Source: JALHNF01 sp031972295 (GTDB lineage: Bacteria > Patescibacteriota > Minisyncoccia > Phycocordibacterales > UBA5272). Taken from it: a DNA stretch of 64,000 nucleotides. The stretch lies in assembly GCA_031972295.1 (NCBI GenBank), contig DALYEZ010000003.1, forward strand, positions 3,416 to 67,415, written 5' to 3'. Shown here one piece after another: positions 35,702 to 42,001 of this stretch. Under the pieces are notes generated by a model. It was not told the DNA's origin. It searched no databases and worked only from the letters and a program-made list of their open reading frames with translations. Position 1 is the first letter of the stretch. The number at the start of each line of letters is the position of its first letter. The position numbers were made by a program, and so were the translations under genes.

Positions 35702-36073
35702 ATGTCATATTCGCCAAGAAAGAAGGGTAGTTTCTTGTCTTCTCCGTTAGTGCTTATTCTTGTTGGACTTGTAACGCTGTACGTCATTTTCCAGGTTTGG
35801 GATGTCTATTCAAAAAAGCAATATACAAAAAGTCTTCTCGAAGAGAGTAAAACCTATCATAATGCAGTCTCACAATCACTGGTAGATGTTGAGGAAAAAC
35901 TTGCTTTACTTGAAGATGTTCGGGGTAAAGACGCGTATGTGCGTGAAAAAGAAGGAATGCTCCTTCCTGGCGAAGAAGTATATGTGATTGTGGATACTCC
36001 TAAGCTTCAGGCAAGCTCAACTTTACAATCAAAAAAGTCGTGGATAAAGAAAATAATTCCATTTTTAGACTAG
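35702..36073 (+). CDS. FtsB/DivIC-like septum protein
   Basis: 123 aa. One TM helix (LVLILVGLVTLYVIFQVWDVY, residues ~15-36) followed by a coiled coil (KSLLEESKTYHNAVSQSLVDVEEKLALL) and the YVREKEGMLLPGEEVYVI segment, which matches the conserved end of FtsB/DivIC/FtsL-type divisome proteins. It probably helps recruit septal peptidoglycan synthases. Monocistronic, divergent from a tiny TM protein gene. Confidence 0.75.
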   Translation: MSYSPRKKGSFLSSPLVLILVGLVTLYVIFQVWDVYSKKQYTKSLLEESKTYHNAVSQSLVDVEEKLALLEDVRGKDAYVREKEGMLLPGEEVYVIVDTPKLQASSTLQSKKSWIKKIIPFLD

Positions 36074-36122
36074 ATTTTCGAGCGTTGGTATTTAGTGATT
36101 ATTTTGTGTACTATAGACCTAT

Positions 36123-36359
36123 ATGAAAAAAGTAGAGATTTACTCAACCCCAACATGCCATTTTTGTGATCTTGCAAAGCATTATTTTGCAGATAACAAT
36201 ATTGAGTATACAAACTATAACGTTGCAGAAGACCAGGCTCGACGTGCTGAAATGGTTGAAATAACAGGGCAGCTTGGAGTACCGGTAATTAAAATTGAAA
36301 ACGATATTGTTATTGGATTTAATAAGGAAAAGATTGCAGAGCTCCTTGAGATTAAGTAA
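36123..36359 (+). CDS. Glutaredoxin/NrdH-like thiol reductase
   Basis: 78 aa. Thioredoxin fold with CHFC active site (STPTCHFCDLAKHYF, residues ~8-22), TGQLGVPVI (cis-Pro) and IVIGFNKEKI. Could donate electrons to ribonucleotide reductase (consistent with nrdR in the window) or reduce mixed disulfides. TACTAT lies eight nt before ATG. A short terminator follows (36368-36386). Confidence 0.9.
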   Translation: MKKVEIYSTPTCHFCDLAKHYFADNNIEYTNYNVAEDQARRAEMVEITGQLGVPVIKIENDIVIGFNKEKIAELLEIK

Positions 36360-36367
36360 ATAGAAAT

Positions 36368-36386
36368 GCACCCGAAAGGGTGCTTT
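36368..36386 (+). terminator. Short terminator between the glutaredoxin gene and tRNA-Arg
   Basis: GCACCC-GAAA-GGGTGC followed by TTT. Confidence 0.65.
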
Positions 36387-36392
36387 CGTATT

Positions 36393-36464
36393 GCCCCTGT
36401 AGTTCAACGGATCGAACAACTCCGTCCTAAGGAGAAGATGTAAGTTCAATTCTTGCCGGGGGCA
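36393..36464 (+). tRNA. tRNA-Arg (CCU)
   Basis: Acceptor GCCCCTG / CGGGGGC, anticodon loop GTCCTAA giving CCT, T arm GTAAG-TTCAATT-CTTGC, A discriminator. The outer anticodon-stem pair is mismatched. CCA is not encoded. Confidence 0.9.
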
Positions 36465-36489
36465 CACAGGTGATATAATTATTTTATAT

Positions 36490-36825
36490 ATGGAACCACA
36501 AGATAAACAACTTCAAGAAATTCTTGAAATCTCGCGCGAGAACAATCAGCTACTCAAAGGTGTTCATCGCCGAGCGCGTTGGGGGATGTTTTTCTGGATA
36601 GCGCGTTGGGTAATTGTGGTGGGTATTCTTTTTGGTGCGTACTACTATGTTGAGCCGTATGTACAGAAGGTGACGGATACATATCACAAGACATCAGACA
36701 CGTTCAAGCAGTTTCAGTCTACGGCAGACAAGGTGCAGGGTATGTTTGGGACAGGAACTTCAACCCAAGCAACTTCAACAGAACCTTCAGTTTTGGATAC
36801 TCTTTTGAAATTTCTCGGTCAGTAG
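36490..36825 (+). CDS. Small membrane protein of unknown function
   Basis: 111 aa. A charged N-terminal helix (QLQEILEISRENNQLLKGVHRRARW), one TM segment (FFWIARWVIVVGILFGAYYYV), then an extracytoplasmic helix and a Thr/Ser-rich stretch ending in LDTLLKFLGQ. Proteins of this shape are widespread in Parcubacteria without an assigned function. TATAAT lies ten nt before ATG. Confidence 0.75.
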   Translation: MEPQDKQLQEILEISRENNQLLKGVHRRARWGMFFWIARWVIVVGILFGAYYYVEPYVQKVTDTYHKTSDTFKQFQSTADKVQGMFGTGTSTQATSTEPSVLDTLLKFLGQ

Positions 36826-36871
36826 TCAGTATTTTGTGATAGGGCGTTAATTTGCTATAGTATTTCCACAT

Positions 36872-36944
36872 GCTTGAGTAGCTCAGTTGGTAGAGCGCTT
36901 CCCTGAAGAGGAATAGGTCGCCGGTTCGACCCCGGCCTCAAGCA
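36872..36944 (+). tRNA. tRNA-Phe (GAA)
   Basis: Acceptor GCTTGAG / CTCAAGC, anticodon loop CTGAAGA giving GAA, T arm GCCGG-TTCGACC-CCGGC, A discriminator. TATAGT lies ~10 bp upstream. CCA not encoded. pheST is elsewhere in the window. Confidence 0.95.
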
Positions 36945-37097
36945 CATAAACGAAGTTTATTGATTGTGGAAGAAGTGACCCAATGTCACTTCTGTCCGGG
37001 GTCGAAAGACTTTTCATTGAGTACGAAGAGCTTTGCTCTGAGTAGCCATGAAAAGTACCCGCGACCGTAGGGCGAGACCCAGGGTCTCAAGCACCTT
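36945..37097 (+). other. Structured non-coding region after tRNA-Phe, with repeated tRNA 3' end
   Basis: No ORF. GAAGTGAC/GTCACTTC (36972-36979 / 36985-36992) is one hairpin. A larger one pairs ACTTTTCAT (37009-37017) with ATGAAAAGT (37047-37055), encloses AGAGC/GCTCT and is extended by GGTCG/CGACC. GAGACCC/GGGTCTC (37074-37080 / 37082-37088) forms a third. CTCAAGCAC, the tRNA-Phe 3' end, recurs at 37086-37094. It may be a processed RNA or a decayed tRNA-associated insertion. Confidence 0.5.
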
Positions 37098-37136
37098 ATA
37101 ATTAAAAAACCGCATTTGATGCGGTTTTTTAATTAT
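37098..37136. terminator. Long bidirectional terminator
   Basis: Perfect 18-bp stem (37098-37115 with 37119-37136), loop TTG, A and T tracts on both sides; it includes the stop codon of the convergent hsp20 gene. Confidence 0.88.
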
Positions 37137-37627
37137 ATACTTTTCACACGAATCTTTGTCTGACGATTTTTGTCGAGTTTTGGAAGTCGGAGAATGAGAA
37201 GTCCATGTTTTTCTACAGCATCAGCTTCTTCAATAACGATTTCATGAGGAAGGGTAACGGTACGAGAAAATGCTCCCCAGTATAATTCTTTAATAAAATA
37301 ACCATCATCTTGAATCTGTGTATTTGGCTCACGTTTCCCTCGAATAATGACATGGTCTCGGGCGATATTGAGCTGAAGGTCATCAGGGCGCACGCCTGCA
37401 ACCATAGCCTCAAGAATAATTTCTTTATCAGTTTCGTACATGTCGACAGAAAGCTGACCTTCCTCCTCAGTGTCTTCTTGAGAAAGTCCTGCACCGTCTT
37501 CGCTACGTACTTTAAGTGGACCGAAATCTTTTTTACCAGATACGTGCTGTGGTAATTCATTTGCATTTTCTTCCAGTCGAACAGTACCAAGGAGTCGTTC
37601 GAAAATAGATGGTTTTTCTTTATTCAT
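37133..37627 (-). CDS. Hsp20-family small heat shock protein
   Basis: 164 aa from ATG at 37627. The N-terminal ~55 residues are acidic and unstructured, then an alpha-crystallin domain: GQLSVDMYETDKEIILEAMVAGVRPDDLQLNIARDHVIIRGKR, the YWGAFSRTVTLPHEI segment and a final GLLILRLPKLD. It holds unfolding proteins. ATG overlaps the stop of prsW within ATGAATAA, so translation is coupled. The C-terminal I-x-I tail is only weakly present (KIRVKSI). Confidence 0.9.
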   Translation of the reverse strand: MNKEKPSIFERLLGTVRLEENANELPQHVSGKKDFGPLKVRSEDGAGLSQEDTEEEGQLSVDMYETDKEIILEAMVAGVRPDDLQLNIARDHVIIRGKREPNTQIQDDGYFIKELYWGAFSRTVTLPHEIVIEEADAVEKHGLLILRLPKLDKNRQTKIRVKSI

Positions 37628-38390
37628 ATTTTTGTGTGTGATAGGGTGCAAGTTCTTTTAGTCTTTCAAATAGTATTATAACCCCTAATCCCAAAACCCA
37701 CACGAAGCTAAACACACGGAGAGTCTCAGTGTGTGGCGCAAAGATAATAAGTTTGTTAAAAATAACATGAAGTCCTGTGGCGAGCGTTATACCGATAAGT
37801 ATAGCTAGGAAGCGCACAAATCTTGATCTAAAGAAGGCAAGTCCAATAAAAATACCCAAGATGCCACTTGCTCCAACATGTAATAATGATGCGCCGATAA
37901 ACCGTAGAAATTGCCCACCAAAGGCACTATCAAGTGGAGCGCCGAGCGAAAGTGCTTGATATAAAAAGAAGGAGTTCTCAGCTGCTGCAAAACCAAGGGC
38001 GGCGGTAACCATGTAAATCGCAGGGTCAGTTGCTTCGTTTATAAATTTACTTCGTGCGTTAATGAACCAGTAAGCAAAAAGCTTCAACACCTCTTCTATA
38101 AACGACCACGCAATGATAAGACCCATACCAGCAACAAAAGGGTACACTGCCCGCTCAAGAAAGAGTGCAGCAGGCACCATGATCATTCCAGTTACGAATG
38201 TGAGAAAGACCATTGGTTTTGGTTCAGGCTCGCACATGTATGCAACCGTATCTTGATTTTTACATTCATCCTCACGAAGCCAAAAAAAGAGCCAAATAAG
38301 TGCAGGAATGAGTCCGCCAATAAGTGCCACAAGAACTCGTTCTTGAAACGGAGTGACCGAATTAAAAATTGCTAGGAGTGTGTCGGCCAT
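37620..38390 (-). CDS. PrsW-family intramembrane protease
   Basis: 256 aa, about eight TM helices. PrsW motifs are visible: FIEEVLKLFAYW (EExxK), AALGFAAAENSFFLY (FxxxEN) and RFIGASLLHVGASGILG (H). A further His is in TGLHVIFNK. These glutamic/metal-type proteases cut membrane proteins such as anti-sigma factors. It overlaps valS by 19 bp and hsp20 by 8 bp, forming a valS-prsW-hsp20 transcript. Substrate unknown; no anti-sigma factor is in the window. Confidence 0.88.
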   Translation of the reverse strand: MADTLLAIFNSVTPFQERVLVALIGGLIPALIWLFFWLREDECKNQDTVAYMCEPEPKPMVFLTFVTGMIMVPAALFLERAVYPFVAGMGLIIAWSFIEEVLKLFAYWFINARSKFINEATDPAIYMVTAALGFAAAENSFFLYQALSLGAPLDSAFGGQFLRFIGASLLHVGASGILGIFIGLAFFRSRFVRFLAILIGITLATGLHVIFNKLIIFAPHTETLRVFSFVWVLGLGVIILFERLKELAPYHTQKYE

Positions 38391-40564
38391 GATTGAATAA
38401 GAAGAAGATTTTCTTTATTGTCTCCGTGCATAATTTCCCACACAGCTTCTGTAACGAAAGGCATGAATGGGTGTAGTGCCCTTAATTGTTCTGAAAGCAA
38501 AATGTTCATGAGTATTTGAACGCTTTGTTTATCCGAAACATTTTCAGATTGAAAGCTTGGTTTTGCTTCTTCGATGAGTACGTCTGCAAAAGTATGCCAG
38601 AAATAGGAGTAGAGTTTTTCACCCGCTAGATAAAGATTATATTTTTCTGTGTCCTCGGTGATATCTTTGAGTACTGCTCGCCACGTTGCCAAAGTCGCCA
38701 GATCTTTTTCAGTGAGAAGTTTTTCATCAATTACAACATCGCCACTATTTGAAAGCACAAAACGGGAAGCGTTCCAGATTTTATTTGCAAAGTGTTTGTA
38801 GGCTTTTACTTTTTCGTCGTAGAGTTTGAAGTCATTTCCAGGCGCATTTCCCACAATGAGTGCCATGCGAAGCGCATCGGTTCCATATTTTTCTGTGACT
38901 TCAAGAGGGTCGAGCGCTGTTCCTGCTGACTTACTCATTTTTTTGCCATCTTTACCGAGTGCGAGCCCATGCAAGTACACTGTTTTGAAGGGTACTTCAC
39001 CGAGTAAGCATGTGGACATTAAAATCATGCGTGCTACCCAAAAGAAGATAATATCTCTTCCAGTTTCAAGTAAGTCGTTTGGGTGATATGTTTTAAAATC
39101 GTTTGTTTCCTCTGGCCAGCCAAGCGTAGAGAATGACCACGTTCCAGAAGAAAACCATGTGTCGAGCGTGTCCTCGTCTTGTATCCAGTCGTCACCTTCA
39201 GGTGCTTTTTCGTCGCAATACAACGCGTCATTTTTATACCAAACAGGAATTCGGTGTCCGTACCAAATTTGTCTGCTAATGCACCAGTCGCGGAGATTGT
39301 TTATCCAGTGTTCGTATACTTTTGCAAATCGGTCTGGAAGAATGGTTGTTGCGCTGCTTTCTACTGCTCTGTGCATTAAAACTTTAAGACTCACAAGCTC
39401 ACCCTCTTTCGCAATAGTTTTGTCTTTGTGTGGAAATGCGAATTCTTTGTTTACCGCCACAAACCACTGGAGTTTTGGAAGTGGTTCGATAATAGCTCCT
39501 GTTCTCTCCGCAGTAGAAACATTTTGTGTAATTTTCTTTTCTTCAATCATTAATCCCGCATCACGAAGCTTTTGGGCAATAATCTCTCGTGCCTCAGCCG
39601 TCTTTTTACCCACAATATCTTCTCCCCCGACAGTCATTTTTCCTTTCTCATCAATTACTTGTACAAAAGAGAGGTCGTTTGCTCGTGCCATTTCCTCGTC
39701 TACTTTTGAGTGTGCAGGAGTTACGCCGAGTGCGCCAGTACCAAAATCTTTCTCTACATTCCGGTCCGCAATAATTTTTATAGAAATGGGTACACCACAG
39801 AAAGATGTTTCAATTGTTTTGCCTACAAAAGATATGTAGCGTTCATCATCTGGATGCACAGCAACTGCCGTGTCGCCAAACTTTGTTTCAGGACGAGTTG
39901 TGGAGATTGCGATAGGGAAGTCAGTCGAGTATTTAAATGTGTAGAGTGTTGCCTCACGTTCTTCATAGACAATCTCATCATCAGAAATAGTGGTCTGACC
40001 TTTTGGGTCCCAATTGATAACACGCTGACCTCTATATATTAGTCCTAAGTCGTACATCTCTTTGAATGCTTTGTATACAGCCTTGTTACGCTTTTCATCT
40101 AAAGTGAATGCTTCACGACTCCAATCAAGTGAACTTCCTATTGATTTGCATTGACCGACGATAGTGTCGTGACTTTCCTGGGCAAAGATACCAATTCTTC
40201 GTAAAAGCTCTTCTCGTCCTAAGTCATAGCGAGATTTACCTTCTTTCTTTGAGATTTCTTTTTCTACTCTGGACTGTGTGGCAATAGCAGCATGGTCGGT
40301 GCCAGGAAGCCAGAGTGTTTTGAACCCCTGCATGCGCTTAAAACGTACGATGGTGTCCTGAATCGCAAGCATGGTGGCATGGCCGCAATGAAGGGTACCT
40401 GTTACATTCGGTGGCGGCAGAATGATTGAGAAAGGTGTCGTATGTCGAGAGGGTAAGTTGTTGGGGTTAAAATAGCCAGAATCTTCCCATCGTTTATAAA
40501 GACGAGCTTCGTGCTCCTTGGCATCATACGGCTTTTCAAGCGGGCTTACGTCTCTTTCGTGCAT
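38372..40564 (-). CDS. valS: Valyl-tRNA synthetase lacking the C-terminal arm
   Basis: 730 aa versus ~880-950. Class I motifs are present: PPPNVTGTLHCGHA (HIGH variant) and GKKMSKSAGTALDPLEV (KMSKS), with the CP1 editing domain between (STTRPETKFGDTAVAVHPDDERY). It ends soon after the anticodon-binding helical domain (ALHPFMPFVTEAVWEIM), so the C-terminal coiled coil is missing. ATG at 40564 is preferred; TATAAA lies six nt upstream. Heads a unit with prsW and hsp20. Confidence 0.95.
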   Translation of the reverse strand: MHERDVSPLEKPYDAKEHEARLYKRWEDSGYFNPNNLPSRHTTPFSIILPPPNVTGTLHCGHATMLAIQDTIVRFKRMQGFKTLWLPGTDHAAIATQSRVEKEISKKEGKSRYDLGREELLRRIGIFAQESHDTIVGQCKSIGSSLDWSREAFTLDEKRNKAVYKAFKEMYDLGLIYRGQRVINWDPKGQTTISDDEIVYEEREATLYTFKYSTDFPIAISTTRPETKFGDTAVAVHPDDERYISFVGKTIETSFCGVPISIKIIADRNVEKDFGTGALGVTPAHSKVDEEMARANDLSFVQVIDEKGKMTVGGEDIVGKKTAEAREIIAQKLRDAGLMIEEKKITQNVSTAERTGAIIEPLPKLQWFVAVNKEFAFPHKDKTIAKEGELVSLKVLMHRAVESSATTILPDRFAKVYEHWINNLRDWCISRQIWYGHRIPVWYKNDALYCDEKAPEGDDWIQDEDTLDTWFSSGTWSFSTLGWPEETNDFKTYHPNDLLETGRDIIFFWVARMILMSTCLLGEVPFKTVYLHGLALGKDGKKMSKSAGTALDPLEVTEKYGTDALRMALIVGNAPGNDFKLYDEKVKAYKHFANKIWNASRFVLSNSGDVVIDEKLLTEKDLATLATWRAVLKDITEDTEKYNLYLAGEKLYSYFWHTFADVLIEEAKPSFQSENVSDKQSVQILMNILLSEQLRALHPFMPFVTEAVWEIMHGDNKENLLLIQSWPTHS

Positions 40565-40618
40565 AACTCTTTTATATTTCAAGTATATCACGTATACTCC
40601 TCTCTACATTTTCCTATC

Positions 40619-41056
40619 ATGTACGAATACCGAGGCGACACAGAAAACCCCATTCCACGAAAATTTCGAGTTGGTAAGTCGCGTACCGGCTTCGGACTTT
40701 TTGCTACGAGCCTCATCAAAAAAGGAGAAAGGATTGTTGAGTACGTTGGGATTGTTTTGAATGATAAAGAAGCCGAGAAAAGAAAGCATAACAAATACCT
40801 CTTTGATGTTCGGAAGAATAAAACAATTGACGGTACGCCACGTTGGAACGTTGCCCGCTACGCAAACCACTCATGTGACCCAAATGCTGAGTCTGAAGAA
40901 GATCGTCGTGCGCGCATATATATCACCGCCACACGCAACATCGCGCCTTCTGAAGAAATAACATTTGATTACGGAGAAGAGTATGTTTTGGAACATATCA
41001 CACCATTTGGATGTCGATGTTCTTCGTGCGTACTTAAGAAAGAGCTTCTCGATTAA
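40619..41056 (+). CDS. SET-domain lysine methyltransferase-like protein
   Basis: 145 aa, essentially only a SET domain. Visible are the N-terminal GFGLFATSLIKKGERIVEYVG (SAM-binding/G-x-G region), the pseudoknot motif RYANHSCDPNAE, EITFDYGEEY with the catalytic Tyr, and a post-SET CRCSSC cysteine cluster (GCRCSSCVLKK). These are the residues of active lysine methyltransferases common in eukaryotes and rare in bacteria. It overlaps the convergent PaaX-like gene by four bases. A 30-residue Lys-rich peptide gene 0.8 kb downstream is a possible substrate. Confidence 0.92.
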   Translation: MYEYRGDTENPIPRKFRVGKSRTGFGLFATSLIKKGERIVEYVGIVLNDKEAEKRKHNKYLFDVRKNKTIDGTPRWNVARYANHSCDPNAESEEDRRARIYITATRNIAPSEEITFDYGEEYVLEHITPFGCRCSSCVLKKELLD

Positions 41057-41589
41057 CGAAGTCGGAAATATTTTCGCACAGGAAGCATGGTTTCATTGTC
41101 TTGCGCGACAATATACATGAGAGCACTCTCAAGTTGGTATTCAAGTTCCAAGAGACGGATAAAGGCGTCGCATACATAGGGATATACCCACACACCTCGC
41201 TCTAAATGCATGAAGCCGTAGTCTTTAATTTTTGTACGAATATACTCACGATTGTTTCGTGTGGTCTCTAGGCTTTCAAAAAGAATAATGCGAAAGCGCT
41301 TGTCCCAGTGAGTCTTTTGTTTTTGGGTAGCACTTTCAAGGTATACACGTCCTTTTTCTGTAAGAGTAGGGTAGATGCCGCGCTCAAGGCGGATGTAGGA
41401 GTCTTTTTGCAGGTGGTGCAGGATTTCGTCTGCTCTTCTCGGACGGAGACTCACGTTTTTTGTCTGTAGTTTTGCAATAACAGAGGGGATAGAAACTTTT
41501 CTTTTGAGTGCAGAGATTGTTTTTAAAAAAGTAAACATAGTTTCTTTGCTCAGTGCTCGCGGATCACGTTTTTGTTTTCTTTGTTTCAC
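41053..41589 (-). CDS. PaaX/Cas2-fold winged-helix regulator
   Basis: 178 aa if started at GTG 41589, where TATACT ends exactly six nt upstream; ATG at 41538 is the alternative. The N-terminal winged helix (TFLKTISALKRKVSIPSVIAKL ... SYIRLERGIYPTLTEKGRVYL) is followed by a ferredoxin-like Cas2/PaaX-C domain (HWDKRFRIILFESLETTRNNREYIRTKIKDYGFMHLERGVWVYPYV). This family is frequent in Parcubacteria and often labelled Cas2-like, but no CRISPR array or other cas gene is seen here, so a transcriptional role is more likely. Confidence 0.8.
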   Translation of the reverse strand: MKQRKQKRDPRALSKETMFTFLKTISALKRKVSIPSVIAKLQTKNVSLRPRRADEILHHLQKDSYIRLERGIYPTLTEKGRVYLESATQKQKTHWDKRFRIILFESLETTRNNREYIRTKIKDYGFMHLERGVWVYPYVCDAFIRLLELEYQLESALMYIVAQDNETMLPVRKYFRLR

Positions 41590-41696
41590 TATAAGAGTAT
41601 ATAATATGTACCTATATATTGCTATAGACATATACACATACAAACTACAAAATCTTATTTTTCTTTTTTATATAATAAATACAAGTATAAAAAAAG

Positions 41697-41796
41697 TTAT
41701 CCACATGTTTCGTGTATTTACTATTGATTTGTATTCTAGATGTTCGATAATTATATGTAGGAGCACATTGTGATGTACATCATTCACGTACGTGAA
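41697..41796. other. AT-rich intergenic with a DnaA-box match and two abutting palindromes
   Basis: TTATCCACA at 41697-41705 is a perfect DnaA-box sequence inside an AT-rich stretch (41590-41760); a weaker ATATACACA lies near 41630. Further on are two directly adjacent perfect palindromes: 41771-41782 (TGATGTACATCA) and 41783-41796 (TTCACGTACGTGAA). They lie 50-75 bp before the Lys-rich peptide gene and could be operator sites. Confidence 0.4.
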
Positions 41797-41846
41797 GTGA
41801 GTCGGGTACTCGCCACAGGTGACTCTTTAATACATACGACACATAC

Positions 41847-41939
41847 ATGGCAGCAAAAAAGAAAGCAGCAAAAAAAGTTGCTAAAAAAACAGTAAAGAAA
41901 GTTGCAAAGAAGAAAACTGCAGCTAAGAAGAAACGATAG
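41847..41939 (+). CDS. Histone-H1-like Lys/Ala-rich peptide
   Basis: 30 aa made of AAKK/VAKK-type repeats (starts MAAKKKAAKK, ends TAAKKKR); two thirds of residues are Lys or Ala. This matches short H1/Hc1-like nucleoid proteins that coat DNA or RNA. The ATG lies after TACGAC with a six-nt gap and a clean terminator follows (41952-41983), so it looks like a genuine single-gene unit. A second overlapping frame from 41773 runs through it and is rejected. The upstream region carries adjacent palindromes. Confidence 0.7.
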   Translation: MAAKKKAAKKVAKKTVKKVAKKKTAAKKKR

Positions 41940-41951
41940 TTTCTGCTTTAC

Positions 41952-41983
41952 CAAAAACACCCGACCCAAATCGGGTGTTTTTG
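41952..41983 (+). terminator. Terminator of the Lys-rich peptide gene
   Basis: CAAAAACACCCGA (41952-41964) pairs with TCGGGTGTTTTTG (41971-41983). Confidence 0.85.
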
Positions 41984-42001
41984 TGTTAAAATAGCTTGGT
42001 T

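Noticed and set aside
41773..41895. A 40-codon ORF beginning ATG TAC ATC overlapping the Lys-rich peptide gene in another frame.
   Set aside because: It crosses the twin palindromes, ends inside the peptide gene and shows no protein-like composition. The Lys/Ala frame has the better promoter spacing and terminator.
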